From CAYWMP01 sp964459445 (GTDB lineage Bacteria > Desulfobacterota > DSM-4660 > Desulfatiglandales > HGW-15): a stretch of DNA of 22,102 nucleotides. The stretch is taken from contig CAYWMP010000095.1 in the NCBI GenBank assembly GCA_964459445.1, positions 1-22,102 on the forward strand, given 5' to 3'. Of the stretch, positions 14,850 through 21,377 are shown piece after piece (the stretch's first letter is position 1; every line of letters starts with the position of its first letter). The notes below the pieces were generated by a model that worked only from the letters and a program-made list of their open reading frames with translations, searched no databases and was not told where the DNA came from. The position numbers and the translations under genes were made by a program.

Positions 14850-15818
14850 TTAGATGGCCTTTCTAAAACTCATTCTAAATTCTTCTATTTTTCCCTCCAT
14901 TTCTTTTAGCGCCTTAGTAGCTTCCTCCAGAGATACTTCTTGAAACCTCACTTCATCTCCGGGTTTAAGCTGACCGAGCAGAGGAAGATCCGCGCTGATT
15001 ACTGTGGCGATTTTGCGGTATCCGCCTGTGACCGTTTCACCAAGTATGATAATGGGTTGACCGTCTCCCGGGATCTGTATGGCCCCCGAAATCACCCCTT
15101 CCGAAATAATCGAAGCCTCGGTTCCTGGCGCCCTTTCTATAATCGGGCCCGCAAGTCGGATGCCCGTGCGATCAGATTGAGGCTTTACTTCAAAGGAAGA
15201 GTTCAGGAATACGTCAAAAGTGGAATCTGTGAAGTCGCCGTCCTGAGGACCTCTGACCAACCTTAGAATCCATTGTTTCCCGTAGGCTGGAATCGATTCC
15301 CGATCAAGCTCTCTTCCAGCCCCTTTTAAATATTTGCCAGGTGATTCCGAAGCCAATAAATCCCCTTTTTTAAGGGATCGACCTTCATAGCCGCCGAACT
15401 GGGAGGATAGATTGGTTGATTTGCTTCCTAACAGGACGTCCGCGCCGACGCCACCACCGACGGTAAGATAGGCTCGGCATCCGCTCCCAAGCCCTTTGAA
15501 CGACAAAATTTCGTCCTTTTTAAGAATCTTGGATTCCCACATTTGAAGCGGCTTTTCTTCAATAAAAGGCTTCATGTCACCGCCGGTAACGGCGATCAAC
15601 ACATCATTCAAAGCCCTTGCTTTGAAACCCATCAAGGTAATTTCCAGACCTGCTTCTTTTTCCGGGTTCCCGACAAGTGAATTGCCAATTCTGAGAGAAA
15701 ACCCATCAAGAGCGCCGCTCTTAGCAACACCATATCTACCGTAACCCAACCTACCTAGGTCCTGGACGGTGGTCAGAGGGCCGGGTGTTAGAATTTCCAG
15801 TGTTTTGACTAAGGGCAA
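14850..15818 (-). CDS. pxpC: 5-oxoprolinase subunit PxpC (KipA, biotin-dependent carboxyltransferase family)
   Basis: A 322-residue cytoplasmic protein. The diagnostic N-terminal block GPLTTVQDLGRLGYGRYGV with SGALD (13-38) is clear, as are VTGGDMKP (77-84), the block YLTVGGGVGADVLLGSKSTN (117-136) with FGGYEGR, and late residues GDGQPIIILGETVTGGYRKIA. These define the KipA/PxpC family, the subunit that with PxpA and PxpB opens 5-oxo-L-proline to L-glutamate with ATP. The start is TTG (15816-15818) with AGGA eight bases upstream; there is no nearby ATG and the length matches the family. It is the last of the pxp genes and is separated from pxpB by an unusual 209-base gap. Confidence 0.92.
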   Translation of the reverse strand: MPLVKTLEILTPGPLTTVQDLGRLGYGRYGVAKSGALDGFSLRIGNSLVGNPEKEAGLEITLMGFKARALNDVLIAVTGGDMKPFIEEKPLQMWESKILKKDEILSFKGLGSGCRAYLTVGGGVGADVLLGSKSTNLSSQFGGYEGRSLKKGDLLASESPGKYLKGAGRELDRESIPAYGKQWILRLVRGPQDGDFTDSTFDVFLNSSFEVKPQSDRTGIRLAGPIIERAPGTEASIISEGVISGAIQIPGDGQPIIILGETVTGGYRKIATVISADLPLLGQLKPGDEVRFQEVSLEEATKALKEMEGKIEEFRMSFRKAI

Positions 15819-15860
15819 AAGCTATTTCCTTATTGCAGGGGCGAGGTTGATTTTAGAAAG

Positions 15861-16031
15861 ATGAACATCGAACATTGAACGTTCAACATTCAACATTGAA
15901 TGAAAAAAACCTTACCCAAAATTAAGCAGCTTTTATTGTTTGTTTTCAGCTTTCTTGACACTCGTGGAGCCTGTTTCTTAATCTTTCCTCATTCGACATT
16001 CGACGTTGGATGTTCGATGTTGGACGTTCAT
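15861..16031. repeat. Heptad inverted-repeat element between pxpB and pxpC
   Basis: Two 42-base arms (15861-15902 and 15990-16031) are reverse complements in 31 of 42 positions and enclose 87 bases without a gene. The left arm is a strict 7-base array beginning TGAACAT, CGAACAT, TGAACGT, TCAACAT, TCAACAT (15862-15896). The right arm runs into the last codon of pxpB and supplies its TGA. No target-site duplication is obvious by eye. It has MITE-like architecture without a recognisable transposase. Confidence 0.65.
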
Positions 16032-16705
16032 TTTTTCAATTCTTCTTCGCCTATGGAATAAAACTGAACCCTATCGCCTGTGTTCAAAAGGCTCGGGGGC
16101 CATTTAGATGGGTCGAACAGGTCCAACGGCGTCCATCCAATGATTTGCCATCCCCCGGGACTGTCCACCGAATAAATGCCTGTCTGGCTCTTTGCAATCC
16201 CGACGGAACCCTTTGGAACCAAGGTGCGGGGTGTCTCTCTTCGGGGCGTTATCATTTCATCGGGCAGTTCACCCATATAGGGGTATCCAGGCGTGAATCC
16301 GATCATGTATACTTGATAGGTTGACCCAGTGTGCAGGCCGATGACTTCTTCAGGGCTTTTGCCGTGGTAATCGGCGACCCAATTAAGGTCCGGGCCATAA
16401 TCGCCCCCATAGACGACCGGAATTCTCGTAAGCTTTGGTTCGGGAATCTTTGAGTCTTCCAGGGATTCCCGGACCTTTACGATCGCATTTTTGAGTTGGG
16501 GAAGGCTGATCTCAAGGGGATCATAGACAACAAGGAGAGAACAATAAGCTGGCACCATCTCCACAATGCCCTCTATCGGATGGTCTTCAATACCTATGAA
16601 GAGCTCTCTGACCTTTCTGTTGATGGAGGGTTGGATCTCATCGCCTAATTCTACAAGGACGGCACTATCCCCCATCACGCGGTATATGGGCTGTTCATAA
16701 ATCAC
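16028..16705 (-). CDS. pxpB: 5-oxoprolinase subunit PxpB (KipI / allophanate hydrolase subunit 1-like)
   Basis: A 225-residue cytoplasmic protein. The family block MIGFTPGYPYMGELPDEM (134-151), followed by PRRETPRTLVPKGSVGIA and QTGIYSVDSPGGWQIIGWTP (174-193), is diagnostic of KipI/PxpB. In B. subtilis the homologue was first described as an inhibitor of sporulation kinase A, but with PxpA and PxpC the established role is ATP-dependent 5-oxoprolinase. The start is GTG (16703-16705) with AGGG seven bases upstream. The stop codon TGA (16028-16030) lies within the outer end of a heptad inverted repeat, so the last residues may have been changed by that insertion. It lies 62 bp after pxpA. Confidence 0.92.
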   Translation of the reverse strand: MIYEQPIYRVMGDSAVLVELGDEIQPSINRKVRELFIGIEDHPIEGIVEMVPAYCSLLVVYDPLEISLPQLKNAIVKVRESLEDSKIPEPKLTRIPVVYGGDYGPDLNWVADYHGKSPEEVIGLHTGSTYQVYMIGFTPGYPYMGELPDEMITPRRETPRTLVPKGSVGIAKSQTGIYSVDSPGGWQIIGWTPLDLFDPSKWPPSLLNTGDRVQFYSIGEEELKK

Positions 16706-16744
16706 CGTCTATCCCTAATAATCACTAATCGATGTACTCCGAAG

Positions 16745-16768
16745 GCAGGGCGTTTTTCCACGCCCTGC
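16745..16768 (-). terminator. Intercistronic hairpin between pxpA and pxpB
   Basis: GCAGGGCGT (16745-16753) pairs perfectly with ACGCCCTGC (16760-16768) around a 6-base loop; the outer base is the last base of the pxpA stop codon. There is no T-run on the minus strand, so it is more likely an mRNA-stabilising or attenuating hairpin than a full terminator. Confidence 0.5.
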
Positions 16769-17550
16769 TAAAGGAATGTGCCAGTCGGGGCAATCTCCAC
16801 CCCCGCCGAAGTGAGGACCTCTCTGATTTTCCTCACGAGCGCCACGGCCTCGGGATTGTCCCCGTGCACACAGATGGTGTCGGCGTTCAGTGCTATTTCA
16901 TCGCCGTCAACAGATATAACTTTTCCTTCCTTCACCATCTCTAGGACCCTGTCTGCGGCCAATTGGCGGTCGTGAATCACAGCACCCGGTTCACGTCGAG
17001 ATACCAGTGAACCGTCCCTGTTGTAGGCCCTGTCGCCGAAGAATTCAAAGGCGATGCGTATCCCGAACCGCGAACCGATGTCTTCGAGTTTCTGCCTGTT
17101 CGGGCCGGCCAAGACAACCAGTATGAGGTCCTCGTTCAACCCGGATATGGCTTCAGCGACCGTCTCCCAAATATCCATATTCTTCACGGCCATATTGTAG
17201 AGCGCCCCATGGGGTTTGACGTGCTGCAGTTCTACTCCCAGTACGGAAGCAAAGGCCTGAAGTGCGCCGATCTGATAGATCACATAATCCCTTATCTCAT
17301 CGAGAGATGCATCCAGCGCCCTTCTGCCGAACCCAATAAGGTCGGGAAAACCGGGATGTGCGCCGGCGCCGACCCCATGTTCCTTGGCCATCGAAATGGT
17401 CCGTCTCATAACGGCCGGGTCCCCCGCATGAAAGCCGCAGGCTATATTTGCCGAACTTATGAGGGGGATGACGTCCTCATCGAGACCAATCTTGTAAATG
17501 CCGAAACTCTCCCCTACATCTGAGTTGAGGTCGATAACATTTTTGCTCAT
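16768..17550 (-). CDS. pxpA: 5-oxoprolinase subunit PxpA (LamB/YcsF family)
   Basis: A 260-residue cytoplasmic protein of the LamB/YcsF family, the subunit of prokaryotic 5-oxoprolinase that acts with PxpB and PxpC. DLNSDVGESFG (7-17), SSANIACGFHAGDP (32-45), GVGAGAHPGFPDLIGFGRR (59-77) and VKPHGALYN are the expected conserved blocks; the acidic and His residues there are thought to form the active site. The ATG at 17548-17550 has AGGAGA six bases upstream. A longer frame starting at a TTG (17617-17619) was rejected because that TTG lies in an inverted repeat and the added residues are not family-like. It is the first gene of pxpABC on this strand. Confidence 0.93.
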   Translation of the reverse strand: MSKNVIDLNSDVGESFGIYKIGLDEDVIPLISSANIACGFHAGDPAVMRRTISMAKEHGVGAGAHPGFPDLIGFGRRALDASLDEIRDYVIYQIGALQAFASVLGVELQHVKPHGALYNMAVKNMDIWETVAEAISGLNEDLILVVLAGPNRQKLEDIGSRFGIRIAFEFFGDRAYNRDGSLVSRREPGAVIHDRQLAADRVLEMVKEGKVISVDGDEIALNADTICVHGDNPEAVALVRKIREVLTSAGVEIAPTGTFL

Positions 17551-17602
17551 TTTTTCTCTCCTTGTCTTCCAAATCTCGGTTAGCTCCTTACACCACGATT
17601 CC

Positions 17603-17619
17603 TTGACTAAACGAGTCAA
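17603..17619. promoter_or_regulatory. Operator-like palindrome upstream of pxpA
   Basis: TTGACTAAACGAGTCAA is a perfect 6-base inverted repeat (TTGACT/AGTCAA) with a 5-base centre, 53 bp before the pxpA start. A TTGTCA (minus strand, + 17637-17642) lies nearby but no good -10 box was found. It could be bound by a regulator of the pxp operon; no regulator gene lies in the window. Confidence 0.35.
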
Positions 17620-17657
17620 ACAAATCTGACGAGCGTTGACAAACCAAAGGTGTTCCG

Positions 17658-17766
17658 AGTGTTCAGTGGTTCAGAGTTCAGCCTGTCGAGAGCCTCCAGG
17701 TCGAACGAGAGGGAGCTGAGGCAAGGAATCAGTTTTTCTTTCCTGAACGCTGAACCACTGAACACT
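17658..17766. repeat. Inverted-repeat element upstream of pxpA
   Basis: Arms of 24 bases at 17658-17681 and 17743-17766 are reverse complements with a single mismatch and enclose 61 bases without a gene. The arms are made of short-period GTTCAGTG/GTTCAGAG-type words, like the arms of the elements at 9387-9533 and 15861-16031. The element lies about 110 bp before pxpA. Confidence 0.7.
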
Positions 17767-18076
17767 TGCATTACCTGAGGCTTCGAAACAATGATAAACG
17801 TTGATTCAAAGTTGAAGGAAATTTCAAATATGTTTGGTTAGATTTCAGATTCTTCTTCCCGGTCAAATCCTCTTAATGGGTTTTGAAGACTCCGTCAATT
17901 TGTTCCCTGATATTTCCTAATCTCTCATGATTTGGATGTTGGCGGTTGGTGTAAAGAATCAGCGGGATACATTACCCTGGCTGGTTATAAGCAGGTTATT
18001 GAGGATGCCAACCTGGTTAGGGTTCATCCATATTTTAAAATAAAAACACAAAGGAGTTTTCAAATCAGAAATGAGC
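17767..18076. other. Non-coding gap between the pxpA upstream element and the E2 repeat
   Basis: A 129-codon open frame begins at 17932 on the + strand but runs through the structured repeat and into the opposite strand of guaA. It has no ribosome binding site or recognisable product, so it is not called as a gene. Nothing else was recognised here. Confidence 0.5.
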
Positions 18077-18270
18077 AATTTTTTGCAAGGTCAAGGACAA
18101 TTCCGCAGGATAGCGGAATTGGACAGCTTCAAAGCTGCCCAAAGGGCGAGGCCCATGGATGGCCCGAGTCAAATCAAGAGGTTGGGCGGAGACGTACATA
18201 TATTACGTCGCACAACTTACCTCGCAGATTGACGCAGGGATTGCGGAAAAGGGCCATTTCTGAATTGAAA
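18077..18270. repeat. Structured intergenic repeat, copy E2, downstream of guaA
   Basis: The element ends five bases before the guaA stop codon (18276-18278 on the + strand). It contains successive hairpins: CAATTCCGC/GCGGAATTG (18098-18106 with 18113-18121), CAGCT/AGCTG (18124-18128 with 18133-18137), GCCC/GGGC (18137-18140 with 18144-18147, sharing one base with the previous stem) and GACGTA/TACGTC (18191-18196 with 18204-18209). Its final 30 bases match the E1 copy at 349-378 in 25 positions. It could be a 3'-UTR structure, a non-coding RNA or a dispersed repeat. Confidence 0.6.
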
Positions 18271-18275
18271 CCAGG

Positions 18276-19832
18276 TTATTCCCACTCAATGGTACTGGGT
18301 GGTTTTGAGGAGATATCGTAAACAACGCGATTTACCCCACGGACATTGTTTATTATCCGATTAGAAACCCTTGCCAAAATATCATAGGAAACCCTCGTCC
18401 AATCGGCCGTCATGGCATCCAGGCTATCGACAACTCTTATGGCAATCACGTCTTCGTAGGTTCTCTCATCACCCATGACCCCGACGGTTCTTATGGGCAA
18501 AAGGACGGCAAAGGACTGCCAAACCTTTTCATAGAGATCGGCCTTTCTGATCTCCTCAAGCAGTATGGTATCGGCGGATCTCAGGATCTCCAGTCTTTCC
18601 GTTGTAATCTCACCGAGGATTCTGACCGCGAGGCCCGGTCCGGGAAAAGGCTGACGCATCACCAACTCCCTCGGAAGACCGAGTTCGACGCCCACAAACC
18701 TCCCTTCATCTTTGAATAACTCCCGAAGGGGCTCGATGAGTTCCAGCTTCATGATTTCCGGAAGTCCCCCCACGTTGTGGTGGGTCTTGATGGTCGCCGA
18801 CGGCCCCTTAAAGGAAACGCTTTCAATGACATCCGGATAGAGGGTCCCCTGGGCCAAATATTTGGCTTTACCGAGTTCTTTGGCCTTTTTCTCAAAGACC
18901 GTGATGAATTCCCGGCCGATGATCTTTCTTTTCTTTTCCGGGTCCGTCACCCCCTCTAATTTGTGCAAGAAGTGTTCAGAGGCGTCAACCAGATGGATGT
19001 CCATATGGCGGTACTCGTCAAAAAGTGCCATGACCTCTTTGGTTTCCCCTCTCCTCAGAAGCCCGTTATCCACAAAAATACAGGAGAGCCCATCCCCAAT
19101 AGCCTTGTGCAAGAGCACCGCAGTGATGGACGAGTCCACACCCCCGGATATGCCGCATATGACCCTATCCTTTCCGATCCTTTGCTTAAGATCCCTGATG
19201 GTTCTCTCAACAAAGGAACTCATGGTCCAGAGGGGTTCACAGCCACAAATTCTGAACAGGAAATTCTTCAGGATACGGATTCCATTCGGGGTGTGGGCGA
19301 CCTCGGGATGAAATTGGACGCCAAATATCGACCGGGTGGCCCCGACCATAGCAGCGATAGGGCTGTTTTTGCTTTGTGCCAATACCGAAAAACCATCCGG
19401 CATTCTTTCGATGCGATCGCCATGGCTCATCCAGACCGTTTCTTCTTGGCGCTTTTCAAAGCCGTGGAAGAGATCGTTATCATCCTCGATATTGATCTGG
19501 GCATTGCCATATTCACGGTCTTGGGCCTTAGCAACGTCCCCGCCGAGTACATGGGTAAGGTATTGCATGCCGTAGCAAATCCCAAGAATCGGGATTTGCA
19601 TGTTCAAAATCCCTTTGTCGGCAAAGGGGGCGTCCTCGTCATAAATGCTGGAGGGTCCCCCGGATAGGATGATCCCCTTAGGCGAATAGGCCTGGATCCG
19701 GTCTAGGCCCATATTGAAAGGATGTATCTCGCAATACACCTGGGCTTCGCGCACCCTTCTTGCGATGAGTTGAGTGTATTGTGAACCGAAATCGAGGATT
19801 AGGATTTTTTCTTCGTAGAGGTCTTTTGTCAT
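18276..19832 (-). CDS. guaA: GMP synthase (glutamine-hydrolysing)
   Basis: A 518-residue cytoplasmic enzyme that aminates XMP to GMP with glutamine and ATP. The N-terminal class I glutamine amidotransferase has FGSQYTQLIARRVRE, the nucleophile Cys86 in GICYGMQ and the catalytic His175/Glu177 in FHPEV. The ATP pyrophosphatase domain has the P-loop SGGVDSS (229-235). The dimerisation domain ends with the typical C-terminus KPPSTIEWE. Length is normal for the family. The ATG overlaps the guaB stop codon by one base (TAATG) and has no strong ribosome binding site, so translation is probably coupled to guaB. It is the end of the guaBA operon; repeat E2 follows. Confidence 0.98.
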   Translation of the reverse strand: MTKDLYEEKILILDFGSQYTQLIARRVREAQVYCEIHPFNMGLDRIQAYSPKGIILSGGPSSIYDEDAPFADKGILNMQIPILGICYGMQYLTHVLGGDVAKAQDREYGNAQINIEDDNDLFHGFEKRQEETVWMSHGDRIERMPDGFSVLAQSKNSPIAAMVGATRSIFGVQFHPEVAHTPNGIRILKNFLFRICGCEPLWTMSSFVERTIRDLKQRIGKDRVICGISGGVDSSITAVLLHKAIGDGLSCIFVDNGLLRRGETKEVMALFDEYRHMDIHLVDASEHFLHKLEGVTDPEKKRKIIGREFITVFEKKAKELGKAKYLAQGTLYPDVIESVSFKGPSATIKTHHNVGGLPEIMKLELIEPLRELFKDEGRFVGVELGLPRELVMRQPFPGPGLAVRILGEITTERLEILRSADTILLEEIRKADLYEKVWQSFAVLLPIRTVGVMGDERTYEDVIAIRVVDSLDAMTADWTRVSYDILARVSNRIINNVRGVNRVVYDISSKPPSTIEWE

Positions 19833-21295
19833 TATTCGAGCATGTAATTAGGCGCTTCCTTGATGACGACTACGTCATGCACGTGGCTTTCCTTCAAACC
19901 GGCTGCGGTTATGCGCAAAAATGTTGGTTTTAATTGGAGTTCCTGGATGCTTTTACAACCTGTGTATCCCATGCCTGCCCGTAACCCACCCACAAGTTGA
20001 TAAACCGAGTCTGCGATCGGCCCGCGATAGGGCACGCGTCCGACGATTCCCTCAGGCACAAGTTTTTTCTCGGCCTCAATGTCCTCCTGAAAATATCTAT
20101 CTTTGCTGCCCTCCTTCATGGCCTCGATCGAACCCATGCCTCGATAAACTTTGTAGGTTCTCCCTTGAAACAGGATCGTTTCCCCGGGGCTCTCTTCCGT
20201 ACCGGCAAAAAGGCTTCCGATCATAACAGAGTCCGCACCCCCTGCCAAGGCCTTGGTGATGTCGCCCGAGTACTTGATGCCGCCGTCCGCGATGATGGGG
20301 ACGCCGGCCTTTTTGGCCTCTTCCGAGCAATTCATGATTGCGCTCATTTGCGGGACACCGATCCCTGCGACCACCCTTGTTGTGCATATGGAACCAGGGC
20401 CCACGCCGATCTTTAAACCGCCGACACCCGCGTCGATCAGGGCCTTCGTGCCCTTTGCCGTGGCCACATTACCCGCAATCAGTTCCATGTCGGGAAATTT
20501 CTTCTTCAATAACCTCACTGTTTCGATTACACCCTCCGAATGCCCGTGCGCAGTATCGACGGCAATGACATCCACGTGGGCTGCAATGAGTGCTTCGGCC
20601 CTTTCCTCCGCCTCGGGGCCGACCCCCACCGCTGCGCCCACTCTGAGACGCCCCAGATCGTCCTTGCAGGAAGCGGGGTATTTCTTGATCTTCTCGATAT
20701 CCTTGATGGTTATTAGCCCAACGAGTCTACCCTCATCGTCCACAACCAAGAGCTTCTCTATTCTTCGTTCATGGAGGATGGCCTTTGATTCCTCAAGGGT
20801 TATTCCAGCCTTTGCAGTAGCCAGATTGTCTTTGGTCATTACCGATTCCACCTTCAGGTCGAGGTCCGTAGCGAATCTCAGGTCTCTGTTCGTGATTATG
20901 CCCAGAAGATTGCCCTCCTTCACGACGGGCACCCCCGAGATCTTATATCGTTTCATAATGTCCAGGACATCCGAGACCTTTCTTTCCGGCTCGATAGAGA
21001 TGGGATCGACGATCATTCCGCTCTCTGATTTCTTAACTTTTTCCACTTCAAGGGCTTGACGTTCAATGCTCATATTCTTATGTATGAACCCCAATCCGCC
21101 CTGTCTCGCAATACTAATCGCGGTGGCCGATTCTGTCACCGTATCCATAGCCGCGCTGACAATGGGTATGTTCAGGGGGATGTTTCTTGAGAGTTTGGTC
21201 GTCACATCCACATCCTTTGGGACGATGGAGGATTTGTCAGGTACGAGCAAAAGATCATCAAAGGTAAGGCCTTCTTCAATAGTATCCCTAGTCAT
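19832..21295 (-). CDS. guaB: Inosine-5'-monophosphate dehydrogenase
   Basis: A 487-residue cytoplasmic enzyme that oxidises IMP to XMP with NAD+, the committed step to GMP. The N-terminus has LTFDDLLLVPDKSSI (10-24); two CBS domains occupy about residues 94-208. The catalytic Cys304 lies in GVGPGSICTTR (297-307), followed by ADGGIKYSGDITKALAGGA and the flap region with YRGMGS and YRG. C-terminal GGLRAGMGYTGC is normal. The ATG (21293-21295) has AGGAG six bases upstream. It is the first gene of guaBA with a plausible promoter upstream. Confidence 0.98.
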   Translation of the reverse strand: MTRDTIEEGLTFDDLLLVPDKSSIVPKDVDVTTKLSRNIPLNIPIVSAAMDTVTESATAISIARQGGLGFIHKNMSIERQALEVEKVKKSESGMIVDPISIEPERKVSDVLDIMKRYKISGVPVVKEGNLLGIITNRDLRFATDLDLKVESVMTKDNLATAKAGITLEESKAILHERRIEKLLVVDDEGRLVGLITIKDIEKIKKYPASCKDDLGRLRVGAAVGVGPEAEERAEALIAAHVDVIAVDTAHGHSEGVIETVRLLKKKFPDMELIAGNVATAKGTKALIDAGVGGLKIGVGPGSICTTRVVAGIGVPQMSAIMNCSEEAKKAGVPIIADGGIKYSGDITKALAGGADSVMIGSLFAGTEESPGETILFQGRTYKVYRGMGSIEAMKEGSKDRYFQEDIEAEKKLVPEGIVGRVPYRGPIADSVYQLVGGLRAGMGYTGCKSIQELQLKPTFLRITAAGLKESHVHDVVVIKEAPNYMLE

Positions 21296-21333
21296 ATTTC
21301 GCTCCTATGAATGACATTAGCAAATATATTTAA

Positions 21334-21369
21334 CTAATTATTATAATTAGCTTTTTTAATAATTGACAA
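21334..21369 (-). promoter_or_regulatory. Probable guaBA promoter with overlapping inverted repeat
   Basis: On the minus strand TTGTCA (+ 21364-21369) and a perfect TATAAT (+ 21340-21345) are separated by 18 bases, giving a leader of about 38 bases before guaB. The inverted repeat CTAATTA/TAATTAG (21334-21340 with 21344-21350) overlaps the -10 box and could be a repressor site, or simply reflect AT richness. Confidence 0.55.
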
Positions 21370-21377
21370 AGAATATT

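Noticed and set aside
17551..17619. A longer PxpA start at TTG 17617-17619
   Set aside because: The ATG at 17550 has a strong AGGAGA and the family N-terminus; the TTG is part of an inverted repeat.
9387..17766. The inverted-repeat elements as a CRISPR array or insertion sequences
   Set aside because: There are no regularly spaced repeats with unique spacers and no transposase frame; the units differ between gaps.
17932..18321. A 129-codon open frame on the + strand
   Set aside because: It crosses the hairpin-rich E2 repeat and runs into the antisense of guaA, with no ribosome binding site and no recognisable domain.
20253..21059. A long open frame (268 codons) opposite guaB
   Set aside because: It is fully antisense to a well-supported gene; its composition is the mirror image of the guaB codons and no family features are seen.
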